This document shows, in pieces, positions 27,708 through 36,576 of a stretch of DNA of 64,000 nt. Made by a program: the position numbers and the translations under genes. Where the stretch lies: NCBI RefSeq assembly GCF_900129635.1, contig NZ_FSRB01000003.1:806001-870000 (forward strand), read 5' to 3'. The notes beneath the pieces were generated by a model, which had not been told where the DNA came from, searched no databases, and saw nothing but the letters and a program-made list of their open reading frames with translations. The first letter of the stretch is position 1. Every line of letters begins with the position of its first letter. This DNA comes from Singulisphaera sp. GP187 (lineage in GTDB: Bacteria > Planctomycetota > Planctomycetia > Isosphaerales > Isosphaeraceae).

Positions 27708-29177
27708 ATGTCGGAGTCCATGAGAGTGATGCGTCCCATAGCGGGCGCGGCCTTGGCGTTGTGGGGGCTCGCGAGCCCGGCCTTGGCCACGTACGGCGGA
27801 GGGGCGTGTACGAGTTGTGCGCCCGCTCCCGTCGTGCAGACGCAGTGCAACGTCGTGACCCTGGCACCGCAGTACCAGACGGTGATGCAGACCGTTTTTG
27901 AGACGGTGTATGAGAATCAGCCCACCACGGTGATGGAGACCCGCTACCGCCAGGGGTATCGGACCGAGAACTACACCGTGATGCGGCCCGTCTCCGAGAC
28001 CACGCAGGTCGCTCGGAAGTATACGGTGATGCGCCCGGTCTATCAGACCACCAACACCCAGCGCCGTTACACGGTCTGCAAGCCGGTCTACCAGACCACC
28101 AACACCCAGCGCCGCTACACCGTCAGCCGACCGGTCTACCAGACCCAGCGGTTGGAGCGGAAGTACACGGTGATGCGACCCGTCTACCAGACGTCGTCCG
28201 TGCAGCGCCGTTACACGGTCTGCAAGCCGGTCTACCAGACCACCAACACCCAGCGCCGCTACACCGTCAGCCGACCGGTCTACCAGACCACCAACACCCA
28301 GCGCCGCTACACGGTGATGCGGCCGGTGATGCAGACCAGCATGGTCTCGCAGAACTACACGGTCTGCAAGCCGGTGACCACGGTCCGTCAGGTCGTGGAA
28401 GAGTGCGGCTACTACGAGCGGCAGATGGTCGAGGTCCCCGGCCCGATCGTCGAGCAGCCGGTCTGCGCCCCGGTGGACCCGTGCGCTCCGAAAACCGGTA
28501 GACTGTTCGGCTTCCTCCACCACAAGAAGCGGCAAGCCTACGCGACCGTGGCGGTTCAGTGCCCCCCGCGCACCGTCTGCCAGTCGGTCTTTGTCTCGCG
28601 CCCCGTGGTTCGCAACGTCTCCGAGACGAGCTACGTCTCTGAGACGGTGACCCGCCAGGTCCCGGTTCAGACCTGCACGATGGTCGCCGAAGAAAAGGTC
28701 GAGACCATTCCCGTCACCACCTGCCAGATGGTCTGCGAGGAGAAGGTCGAAAACATTCCCGTCACCACCTGCCAGTTGGTGTCCGAGGAGCGGGTCGAGA
28801 ACGTCCCCGTCACCACTTGCCAGATGGTCGCCGAAGAACGGGTGCAGCCCTACGAGGTCCGCACCTGCACCATGGTCAATGAGGAACGGGTCGAAAACAT
28901 TCCCGTCACCACCTACCAGATGGTCGCCGAGGAGCGGGTCGAGAACGTCCCCGTCACCACCTGCCAGATGGTCGCTGAAGAACGGACCGAGATGGTCCCC
29001 GTCACCACCTGCCGAATGGTCGCCGAGACCGCCGAGCGACAGGTCCCGATCTGCGTTCCCGAGCAGGTCCCGGTCACGGTGAACCGGTGCGTCGCCCGCC
29101 AGGTGGCCCGCCAGATTCCCGTTCAGACGTGCACCTATGTGCCCGTGGCCGTCCCCGCCTGCCTCACCTGCCCCTGA
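27708..29177 (+). CDS. YTV-repeat secreted protein
   Basis: The start MSESMRVMRPIAGAALALWG has GAGGAG just upstream and a signal peptide ending near SPALA. The mature part is built of 16-residue repeats. The first series is of the type RRYTVCKPVYQTTNTQ (about residues 90-215), the YTV repeat family described from Rhodopirellula-group planctomycetes. After a Cys-containing linker with HHKKRQAY there is a second series of the type VPVTTCQMVAEERVEN (about residues 305-445), with the same 16-residue period. Many repeats contain one Cys. It ends in CLTCP. A cell-wall or surface protein role is likely, with disulfide cross-linking inferred. Confidence 0.85.
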   Translation: MSESMRVMRPIAGAALALWGLASPALATYGGGACTSCAPAPVVQTQCNVVTLAPQYQTVMQTVFETVYENQPTTVMETRYRQGYRTENYTVMRPVSETTQVARKYTVMRPVYQTTNTQRRYTVCKPVYQTTNTQRRYTVSRPVYQTQRLERKYTVMRPVYQTSSVQRRYTVCKPVYQTTNTQRRYTVSRPVYQTTNTQRRYTVMRPVMQTSMVSQNYTVCKPVTTVRQVVEECGYYERQMVEVPGPIVEQPVCAPVDPCAPKTGRLFGFLHHKKRQAYATVAVQCPPRTVCQSVFVSRPVVRNVSETSYVSETVTRQVPVQTCTMVAEEKVETIPVTTCQMVCEEKVENIPVTTCQLVSEERVENVPVTTCQMVAEERVQPYEVRTCTMVNEERVENIPVTTYQMVAEERVENVPVTTCQMVAEERTEMVPVTTCRMVAETAERQVPICVPEQVPVTVNRCVARQVARQIPVQTCTYVPVAVPACLTCP

Positions 29178-29226
29178 CTCCGACTTCGTTAGGTTCGGCC
29201 TTCCCGGCCGCCTGGGTTTCTAACCG

Positions 29227-29265
29227 AAAACGGCGGCGTCCCTCCCCGGGACGCCGCCGTTTTTT
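29227..29265 (+). terminator. Intrinsic terminator after the YTV gene
   Basis: A 16-bp perfect stem (AAAACGGCGGCGTCCC / GGGACGCCGCCGTTTT) with a five-base loop is followed by more T residues. It lies 50 bp after the stop. Bases 29266-29792 contain no convincing gene. Confidence 0.88.
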
Positions 29266-29792
29266 CATTTCATCATCTCAGCATGGTATCACCCACGTCC
29301 CCGAAAATTCGCAACCGCCAATCATTTATTTTGACAAGTTCGCCGTGACCGGTTAGATAGATACTTGAAGACGCATCATGGACCCTAATTCTTTAGACAA
29401 GTTCCCCCCAGCAACTCCTAATTCTTTAGGCTAAATTCAGCGGTCAGCCCTTCGTTCCCGATTCTGAGGAACAGGGACCGAATCACCTCGCCGACGGCTG
29501 GACACCTTGAAACTCGAGCGTTGAATTTGAACTTTACCCGGTTCGGATCTCGATTGCGACTGCGAAACGGCTCCGCCGGGTAATAGCGACGGCTTGATGA
29601 AGGTTCCTCTCCGGCTGGTGTGAGTTCTCCGACCTCGCTCAGGGAACGACGACCGTTCCTTCCAGAACGCCTCGCTTTCGTCCAGTTGCGCGGACCAACC
29701 CACGGGCCGCTCTTTTCAACGCCCCCCGCCGTCCTGGAAGCAGGACGAACTCATATTCATGCATCCAGTAAGTGCCAAGAAAGGAGACATCA

Positions 29793-30800
29793 ATGCGGAG
29801 ACGGGGATTTACGCTGATCGAACTCTTGGTTGTGATTGCAATCATCGCTGTTTTGATTGCTTTGCTGCTCCCCGCCGTGCAGGCGGCTCGTGAAGCCGCG
29901 CGGCGGGCGCAATGCATTAACAACCTGAAGCAGATTGGCCTTGGGGTGATGAACTACGAGAGTGCCAACGGCAGTTTCCCACCGGGTGAGAAAGGCTGCT
30001 GCTGGGGAACTTGGGGGGTCTTCATCCTTCCGTTCATCGAGCAACAGGCCCTCTTCAACTCCTGGAACTCGGTCGGCAACAACGACCCCGCCAACTCGGC
30101 CGCGGATTCGCCGTTTCGCTACTACGGCGTGGCCAACTCGACGGTGACTTCCACCCGGCTCAACGCCTACGTCTGCCCGACCGACCCCAGCGGCGGGTTA
30201 CGCCGGACCAACTCCGCGCGGTATCACAACTACGTGGTCAACTACGGCCAGTCCGACCAGGCGCAGACCACGACCTACAGCATTCCGAGCCCCTCCAACG
30301 CGGCGATTCTCGTCACCTACAAGGGCGCGCCATTCACCGACATCGGCTCACCGTACATTGACATCCCGGGGTACGCCCTCGGTTTCAACAAGCTCCCCAC
30401 GGCCTCGATCGCGTCCGTCACCGACGGCCTGAGCAACACACTGATGGCGTCGGAACTCCGGATCGCCGCTCCGCAAAATGACAATGACCTCCGGGGATTC
30501 ACCTGGTGGGGGCCTTCCTCGAATTTCAACACCATTCTGACCCCGAATAGCACTTTCCCCGACGCCATGGGCAACGGCGGATGCGCGGTGCAGAACCCTC
30601 CGTGTAACGGCGGCTACACGCCGGCCGGGGCGCAGAACAACGTCGTCTACTTCGGGGCCCGGAGCTACCACTCGGGCGGGGTGAACGCCACGATGTGCGA
30701 CGGCAGCGTCCGGTTCGTCAAAAACACGATCAACGTCCTCACCTGGATGGCCGCCGGCACCAGTCAGGGCGGCGAGGTGATCAGCTCCGACGCCCTCTGA
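29793..30800 (+). CDS. DUF1559 domain protein with type IV pilin-like N-terminus
   Basis: The start MRRRGFTLIELLVVIAII is preceded by AAGGAG with a six-base spacer, which decides it over the upstream GTG at 29772. The N-terminal pilin helix continues into AREAARRAQCINNLKQIGLG. The C-terminus has HSGGVNATMCDGSVRFVK and GGEVISSDAL, nearly the same ending as the paralogue at 2611-3753. At 335 residues it is typical of the family. It is followed after 226 bp by a small lipoprotein gene on the same strand. Envelope location is likely; function is unknown. Confidence 0.94.
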   Translation: MRRRGFTLIELLVVIAIIAVLIALLLPAVQAAREAARRAQCINNLKQIGLGVMNYESANGSFPPGEKGCCWGTWGVFILPFIEQQALFNSWNSVGNNDPANSAADSPFRYYGVANSTVTSTRLNAYVCPTDPSGGLRRTNSARYHNYVVNYGQSDQAQTTTYSIPSPSNAAILVTYKGAPFTDIGSPYIDIPGYALGFNKLPTASIASVTDGLSNTLMASELRIAAPQNDNDLRGFTWWGPSSNFNTILTPNSTFPDAMGNGGCAVQNPPCNGGYTPAGAQNNVVYFGARSYHSGGVNATMCDGSVRFVKNTINVLTWMAAGTSQGGEVISSDAL

Positions 30801-31026
30801 TCGCGAGCCTCGGGGCCGACCACCGATCGCGTGCCGCCGCCCCCGAGGCGTTGCCATCCATGGACTTGGACTGAGGTTCGATTGCGACGGCTTTGTCTCG
30901 TTGCCGAACAAACGTTGAAGCCCCGGTCGACGACTCGCCCCCCATGAACCGGGCCCCCGGTGGCGGTAACGCGGGGGACTCAAAAACTGACAATCGCGCT
31001 CGTGGGTTCTTATCAGAGCAATACTC

Positions 31027-31479
31027 ATGCAATGGATCCGCCCGAACGTCCTCCGCCCCAACACCCTGATCCTCCTGACAGCCATCGTCAGCGGTGGCTG
31101 CGGTGCCGACTCGTCGGCGCCAGTCGACCCCTATACGCGAGTTACGGTCGCGGGGACCGTCACCCTGGACGGCACTCCGCTGTCCGAGGGGACGATTCAG
31201 CTCGACCCTGCGCCCGACACGAAGGGTCCGACGGCGACAGGAGAGATTCATCAAGGGAAATACGCAATCGAGAAGTCACAGGGGCCGGTGGCCGGCAAAT
31301 ATCTCGTCCGCATTTCCGGCCGCCCCCTCGTGAAACTCGAGGCCACCGTCCAGCCCGGCGGCACTCCCAAGGTCACACCGGATCCGGTCCCATCCCAGTA
31401 CAACACCAAGTCCAAGCTGGAAACCAACCTGCCGGCAGACGGCTCACCCAACCTTGACTTTGATCTCAAGAAGGGATAA
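31027..31479 (+). CDS. Small lipoprotein with carboxypeptidase regulatory-like fold
   Basis: The 150-residue protein has a lipoprotein signal (LILLTAIVSGGCG, Cys25). It is followed by a beta-rich domain with VTVAGTVTLDGTPLSEGTIQLDP and GKYAIEKSQGPVAGKYLVRISG. That is the Ig-like carboxypeptidase-regulatory type seen in many planctomycete lipoproteins downstream of DUF1559 genes. It ends in a conserved-looking YNTKSKLETNLPADGSPNLDFDLKKG segment. It probably works in the same envelope structure as the DUF1559 protein. It is stopped by the palindrome at 31637-31682. Confidence 0.85.
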   Translation: MQWIRPNVLRPNTLILLTAIVSGGCGADSSAPVDPYTRVTVAGTVTLDGTPLSEGTIQLDPAPDTKGPTATGEIHQGKYAIEKSQGPVAGKYLVRISGRPLVKLEATVQPGGTPKVTPDPVPSQYNTKSKLETNLPADGSPNLDFDLKKG

Positions 31480-31636
31480 ACCATCGCCCCTTCATGCCTG
31501 GATCCGAAACCAACGACGGGATTCGCGAACCTTGGCGCATCGGCCGACGGTTAACGACATCTCCCGTGTTGATCGACAGGCCCTTTGATAAGAATAAGCC
31601 GGGGATTGGGTCGGCGGTCGAGTCGCATACCCCTCA

Positions 31637-31682
31637 CAAACAAAGGCGGCGTCCCTTGGCCAAGGGACGCCGCCTTTGTTTG
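31637..31682. terminator. Bidirectional terminator, perfect 46-bp palindrome
   Basis: A 23-bp perfect inverted repeat without a loop (arm CAAACAAAGGCGGCGTCCC) lies between the convergent lipoprotein and DUF362 genes. It is GC-rich inside and has A/T runs at both feet, as expected for termination in both directions. Confidence 0.85.
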
Positions 31683-31702
31683 GTTTCCAGCGAACCTCTC
31701 GA

Positions 31703-32917
31703 TCAAGCCATATCGATGATTCGGTGGTCGATCGAACGGCGGCGGCCCAGCGGCGAATCGAACTCGTAGCGGCCGAGGCCGAGGTTGCCCGCCAGGGCGA
31801 TGTGCTGCGGCTGGCGCACGTCGAAGCCTTCGGTGCCGAGAGGATCGAGGGCGGTCTTGCCGGTCGCCGCAACCGGGGGCAACTTCTCCTCTTTCCGTCG
31901 CGCGTCGATAATCCGCCACTCGACGTGATCGAGCGCCACTGGGTCGGTCGCCAACAGAAGCGCTTTGTACTCCCAGACGAATTCCGGGTCGCGGCCGAAC
32001 GGCCCCTTCTGGAAGACCCCCTTGATCCCGTCGAGAATCTGGAGCACGCACTTCTTGCGCAGGATCGGGTGGCTGACGACTTGGGGGATGAACTGATTGC
32101 AGGCGTTGGTGTCGGGCGTGCTGTGCGAGCGAGCGACGTTGTTGACCAGGCCATGGCTCATGTTCTTGAGCGCACCGGTCACCCCCGCCGAGCCGTGGTC
32201 CTTGAGCACCGGGAGTAAGACGAGCTTGTTGACCCGCTTGGTGACGAGCAGACCGAGGTGGGAGCGCAGCGTCCGGTCGTCCTTCGGGTCGCTGCCCCGA
32301 CTGACCAGTTGCATCGTCATGTATTCATCAGGGTCGTAGCCGGCCACCGGGTCATCACCGGGCCAGTTCAGCAAGAGTTGGCTCGGGTCATTCTCCGGAG
32401 TCAGGCCCCCCCAGCGCACGCCGTCGGGAACGTCCTTGTGCATTCCGGCGGCCATGAACTCTTGCTTATAACGCTCGAAGACGAACATATCCCGAGTCTT
32501 GACGCCGGCCGCTTTCAGGCCTTCGATGACCTCGAGCATCAGTTCGCTCGACGTATTGGCGAGCGGGTTACCCACCGGGTTCATCTTGATCCCGACGACG
32601 TCGCCCGGCTCGAAGAACGAGCGCCAAGCCTCGACGTCGTCATCAGCGCCGGTCAGTTCTTTCATCCCTCGGGCGAGAGTCGCCTTGATCGCATCACGGT
32701 TCTTGACGCCGTCCTTGATCATCGCGGGGTTGCGGGCTTCAATGACCCGGCCGGGGTAGGGGCCCGGCAGGCCGAGCTTCCCCGGCACCACGTCAGGATC
32801 CTTGGCCGCCTTCGGTTCTGCCGCCGAGACATTCAGGCCAATCAGGGTCGGCAAGACCGCGGCACTCGCCAAGAATTGGCGGCGGCCCAGGCCACCGCAC
32901 GGATACGGCTTACGCAT
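31703..32917 (-). CDS. DUF362 domain protein with Tat signal
   Basis: The 404-residue protein starts with a twin-arginine signal (LGRRQFLASAAVLPTLIGL) and then matches DUF362 proteins. Marks are PGDVVGIKMNPVG, LKAAGVKTRDMFVFERY, LVLLPVLKDHGSAGVTGALKN and YKALLLATDPVALDHVEW. DUF362 proteins are often linked to iron-sulfur or oxidoreductase functions, but no Cys cluster of ferredoxin type is seen here, so it is the domain alone. Export in folded form by Tat suggests a cofactor or metal. It stands alone and convergent to the lipoprotein gene. Confidence 0.88.
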   Translation of the reverse strand: MRKPYPCGGLGRRQFLASAAVLPTLIGLNVSAAEPKAAKDPDVVPGKLGLPGPYPGRVIEARNPAMIKDGVKNRDAIKATLARGMKELTGADDDVEAWRSFFEPGDVVGIKMNPVGNPLANTSSELMLEVIEGLKAAGVKTRDMFVFERYKQEFMAAGMHKDVPDGVRWGGLTPENDPSQLLLNWPGDDPVAGYDPDEYMTMQLVSRGSDPKDDRTLRSHLGLLVTKRVNKLVLLPVLKDHGSAGVTGALKNMSHGLVNNVARSHSTPDTNACNQFIPQVVSHPILRKKCVLQILDGIKGVFQKGPFGRDPEFVWEYKALLLATDPVALDHVEWRIIDARRKEEKLPPVAATGKTALDPLGTEGFDVRQPQHIALAGNLGLGRYEFDSPLGRRRSIDHRIIDMA

Positions 32918-33084
32918 GAGTCGGATTTCTCCTCCCTAATGCAGCCCATCGATGGAGTTTTGCGCCATCCTCAACCGTGAGTGTATCGGTCGAAAAGGCA
33001 AAGCGAAACGATAGTCAGGACCAAAGAATCAGCAATTTCCGTAGAGTTGATCCACGCCGGACCGTTCCAGCTCCCGAAGCCGCG

Positions 33085-33831
33085 TCATGACAGACCGGTG
33101 CCGGCGCGTCCCTGTCGACGCCCATAAGGTCGAGCCTTTTCCTCTCGATTGAGGCGAACGGCCAACGTTTCTCGGGGGCCGAAGTCGAGGAGTTCCCCCC
33201 CTGTACCCGCGATACAGCGAAGCGGTTCGCCGGGACGCGGCGATTCGGGGAACGCCGTCACGACGTTCCAGCCCGCCGCATTGGGTGAGAAGGCGGGCAG
33301 GATGATGGTTCGCTGGCCAACGAGAAAGCAGGGGGCCGTGACCCCGCCCGCTCGCAAGACGGGGTGGATGTGCCCCGAGATCGAGCGTGGGGCGTCGATC
33401 GGACGATGACCATGGCCGATCGTCCAGCCGGCCACCTCCCGGGTTTCCGGCGTGCCGGCCGCTTGGCGGGGGTCGTGGTTGCCGGGGACGAGGAGCAGGC
33501 TCACCTGACGCGCGTCCAGCCAGCGGGTCAGGCCACGGAGATCCTCCGCGGTGCGCCGACAGGGGAGCGGCGATTCGACGAGGTCGCCGGCGACGATGAG
33601 CCGGTCGACCGGGCAGCGGTCAAAGAGCGTCGCGAGCTTCGCCACCGTCTCGTCGAGCGAGTGGGCCGGCAGGCAGTCCCCCTTGGCGGCTCGAGCCCAC
33701 TCATAACCGAGATGGACGTCGGCAATCACCGCGGTTCGCTCACCGCGATGAATCGCCGCCCCTTCGGGCGCGAGGATCCAGCCGTCCGGGCCCGCAAATC
33801 CGGGCGCGTGCTCCGCGCGGTCAGACGGCAT
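33085..33831 (-). CDS. pdeM: Ligase-associated DNA damage response metallophosphoesterase PdeM
   Basis: Chosen start MPSDRAEHAPGF has GGGGAGAG upstream; an in-frame start at 33864 is less likely. It overlaps the helicase stop by 11 bp. Calcineurin-type motifs are present in order: IADVHLGYEWARA, VAGDLVESP, VPGNHDPRQ and SGHIHPVL. At 248 residues it fits PdeM, a metal-dependent phosphodiesterase/endonuclease. PdeM is encoded with a DEXH helicase and often with an ATP-dependent ligase and an Exo protein in the ligase-associated DNA damage response. Here only the helicase is adjacent. Confidence 0.87.
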   Translation of the reverse strand: MPSDRAEHAPGFAGPDGWILAPEGAAIHRGERTAVIADVHLGYEWARAAKGDCLPAHSLDETVAKLATLFDRCPVDRLIVAGDLVESPLPCRRTAEDLRGLTRWLDARQVSLLLVPGNHDPRQAAGTPETREVAGWTIGHGHRPIDAPRSISGHIHPVLRAGGVTAPCFLVGQRTIILPAFSPNAAGWNVVTAFPESPRPGEPLRCIAGTGGELLDFGPRETLAVRLNREEKARPYGRRQGRAGTGLS

Positions 33832-36412
33832 GAGTCTCTCCCCGATCCGCGCTGAGTCGGGCATGGAGCCGCCGTAAGGCGTCGGCAGGCGACTCGAAAT
33901 GCAACGGTTCCGGCTCGCTCGGGTCGATCCAGGCCGCCGCGAACGGAGACAACCCCGCCAGAGACCGGAATCGAACTTCGGGACGCCCCGCCAGCCAGGC
34001 CAGGGCGCGCGGAACGTCGAGCAAGTCCTCGAGGATCTCCCGACGCGTCTCGCGGAGCAGGGGGTGGTCGGGGCAAAGCGTCTTGACCATCGGATAGAGG
34101 CGATGGCTCACCCAGAGCAGGCCCCCCACCCGCCTGCGGCCCCCTTCGGGATTCCGTAAGACCATCAAGGCCGTCGCGGCGATATGCCGGAACCGGCGGG
34201 CAGGGAGTTCACCTCGGTCGAGCCCTTCCATCACGTCGTCGGCAAAGCCGACGGCGGTCAGAAGCGTCGCGATCTCCGTCGCCTCGATCCGCGCGTCTTC
34301 GGGGAGGCGGATCGACCAGCCCAGGTCGGCGGCAATCAAGGCGACGTCGCGACCGAATCGGCGGCCGAGCCGAGCGGCAACGGCGCGACCGAGCGCTTCA
34401 CAGGCCGACCGGTTCAGAGGCGCATGGAAGGTGTAGGTCAGACCCTCGTCACCGGGCGACTCTTCAACGAGCAGAGTGCCGGGGGGCGGAATCTCGCTCA
34501 GTTGCTCCTGAGCCTCGAACAGGGCGACCAGCAATCCGGCCGCGCGGGGATCGAGCCCGTGGGCCTCGCCCAGCCAACCGCGGAGCGCCGAGGGGCCGTC
34601 GGCAAGCATCCGGGCCGCTTGCTCACGAAACACGACCAAGGCAAAGGCGAGTTCGGCCGAGAGCGATTGCCGGTCGCTCGACCACCGGGGCAAGCTCGAT
34701 TCCCCTTCCGCCGCCTTGGCATGAACGACGAGTCCCTCGAGCCGGCGGAACTCCAGGGAACGGCCGTCGAGCAAGAATTTATCGCCGACCTGGAGCCGCT
34801 CGGCATAGGCTCCTTCCAACGTGCCCACCTCGACCCCGCCGTCGAGCACGCGGACCGACTCCTCCGACGTGATCGTGCCGACGTTGCTCCGGAACCAGCG
34901 CGCCACGCGACGGCTTCGGAGCCCGAACAGCCCGCGTCGCCTCCAAAGCCGGGGGGCGGTCCAGCGCGGGGAAGGGCCGGAGTCCGACTCCATCGCGCCC
35001 GCGGGCGCGGCGAGCTCTCCGGCCAAGAAGTCGAGGCAGAGGTCGAAGTCGGCCCGAGCGAGCTCGGCCATCGGCCCGGCCTTGCGGACCAGGTCGAACG
35101 CGGCGTCGGTCGACCACTCCTCAGCGCAGGCCATGCCGATCAATTGCTGGCAGAGCACGTCGAGCGGCGCGACGATCGACCGGAGCGGCTCCACGCGTCC
35201 CTGGCGTGCCTCCTCGGCCGTCACCACGCCACCGGCCAGTTCGGCCGGGCTCGCCGCCAGCAAGAGTCCGCGTGAGGCGACCCCCAGCCGGTGCCCCGAA
35301 CGGCCCACCCGCTGCAAGCAGCGGGAGACTCCCCCGGGCAGTCCGACCTGGACGGTCAGGTCGGCCGAGCCGATATCCACACCGAGCTCGAGGCTCGTGC
35401 TCGTGACCACCGCGCGGAGCTCGCCGGCCTTCAGCGCCGCTTCGACCTGCCGCCGGCGGTCGGCATCGAGCGCGGAGTGATGCGCGGCGACTGCTTCGGT
35501 TCCCTCGGGGATCGTTCGCCGCAGGTCGTGGGTAATTTTCTCGGTCAGGGCCCTGGTATTGGCGAAAACGACCGTCGTCCGGTTCCCGCCCACCGCCCGT
35601 TCGAGCCTGCGAAGGAGCCGGCGATAAGTGAGTCCCCGGTGCGGAGACTCATCGGGTTTCAGGAGCGATTCGACCTCCAGAACCATGGCCGGAGCGTCCG
35701 CGGGCAGGGGGGCGTCAATGACTCGGCAGGCTCGCGCGGGACCGACCAGGAATCGTGCCACGGGTTCGGCCGGGCGGCAGGTGGCGGAAAGGCCGATCCG
35801 GCAGGGGTCGGCCCCCGCCTTGGCCGCGACCCGCTCGAGCGAAACGGCGAGGTCGGCCCCGCGCTTGGTGGGAGCCAAGGCGTGTACCTCGTCGACAATC
35901 AGGTGGCGTACCCCACGCCAATGGTCCTGCCAGGCCTCCTGACTGAGCAGGAGCGACAGGCTTTCGGGCGTCGTGATCAGCAGGTGGGGCGGTTTGTCGC
36001 GCAGCTTCCGACGCTGATAGGCCGACGTGTCACCGGTCCGAACCCCGATTTTGACCGGGCACTCATCCAGGCCGAGCAAGCGTTGAATCGCGTGCAGTGG
36101 CCCCGCCAGGTTTCGCTCGATGTCGTAGCCGAGGCTCCGCAACGGTGACACATAAACACAGCAGAGGCCATCGGACAACAATCCCAGAGCATGTTCACGA
36201 ATCAGTCGATCGACGATCGCCAGGAACGCGGCCAGCGTCTTCCCGGTTCCCGTGGGGGAGATCAAGAGGAGATGTTCACCCGCGGCGATCGACGGCCAGG
36301 CCAACGCCTGCGCCGGGGTGGGACCACCGGGAAAGGTGCTGACAAACCAATCGCGGACCGGACCGGTCAGCGCGGCATGCTCGTTAGGACGTTGCTGATC
36401 CTGGGTGTGCAT
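33821..36412 (-). CDS. Ligase-associated DEXH-box helicase (Lhr-like)
   Basis: The 863-residue protein is a superfamily 2 helicase of Lhr type. It has Walker A SPTGTGKTLAAF, DEXH box LIVDEVHAL, motif Ia FVSPLRSLGYD-like YVSPLRSLGYDIERNL, motif III GLSATCRP, and motifs V/VI TSTSLELGVDIGSADL and RCLQRVGRSGHR. The C-terminal half is the winged-helix and DUF1998-like Lhr region. Length agrees with the ligase-associated subgroup rather than the much longer Lhr. It overlaps pdeM, so the two are co-translated. It is probably a 3'-5' DNA-translocating helicase in damage repair. Confidence 0.92.
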   Translation of the reverse strand: MHTQDQQRPNEHAALTGPVRDWFVSTFPGGPTPAQALAWPSIAAGEHLLLISPTGTGKTLAAFLAIVDRLIREHALGLLSDGLCCVYVSPLRSLGYDIERNLAGPLHAIQRLLGLDECPVKIGVRTGDTSAYQRRKLRDKPPHLLITTPESLSLLLSQEAWQDHWRGVRHLIVDEVHALAPTKRGADLAVSLERVAAKAGADPCRIGLSATCRPAEPVARFLVGPARACRVIDAPLPADAPAMVLEVESLLKPDESPHRGLTYRRLLRRLERAVGGNRTTVVFANTRALTEKITHDLRRTIPEGTEAVAAHHSALDADRRRQVEAALKAGELRAVVTSTSLELGVDIGSADLTVQVGLPGGVSRCLQRVGRSGHRLGVASRGLLLAASPAELAGGVVTAEEARQGRVEPLRSIVAPLDVLCQQLIGMACAEEWSTDAAFDLVRKAGPMAELARADFDLCLDFLAGELAAPAGAMESDSGPSPRWTAPRLWRRRGLFGLRSRRVARWFRSNVGTITSEESVRVLDGGVEVGTLEGAYAERLQVGDKFLLDGRSLEFRRLEGLVVHAKAAEGESSLPRWSSDRQSLSAELAFALVVFREQAARMLADGPSALRGWLGEAHGLDPRAAGLLVALFEAQEQLSEIPPPGTLLVEESPGDEGLTYTFHAPLNRSACEALGRAVAARLGRRFGRDVALIAADLGWSIRLPEDARIEATEIATLLTAVGFADDVMEGLDRGELPARRFRHIAATALMVLRNPEGGRRRVGGLLWVSHRLYPMVKTLCPDHPLLRETRREILEDLLDVPRALAWLAGRPEVRFRSLAGLSPFAAAWIDPSEPEPLHFESPADALRRLHARLSADRGETHAV

Positions 36413-36576
36413 CCAAGCCGAACCGAGGCGATCCCCTCGCCCCGCGTCCTCCTCCTAAAACATCAAGCCTCGACGACCCGAGGCGACATCCTACCAGATC
36501 AGCATCAACACGCTGAGTGATTTCGCTCGCCTCAGATCAAACGCCAAAGACAGGGAGCTCACGCTTCCCGCTCGCC

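Noticed and set aside
28020..28340. CRISPR-like or VNTR array in the YTV gene
   Set aside because: The 48-bp units are coding repeats with synonymous changes and no spacers.
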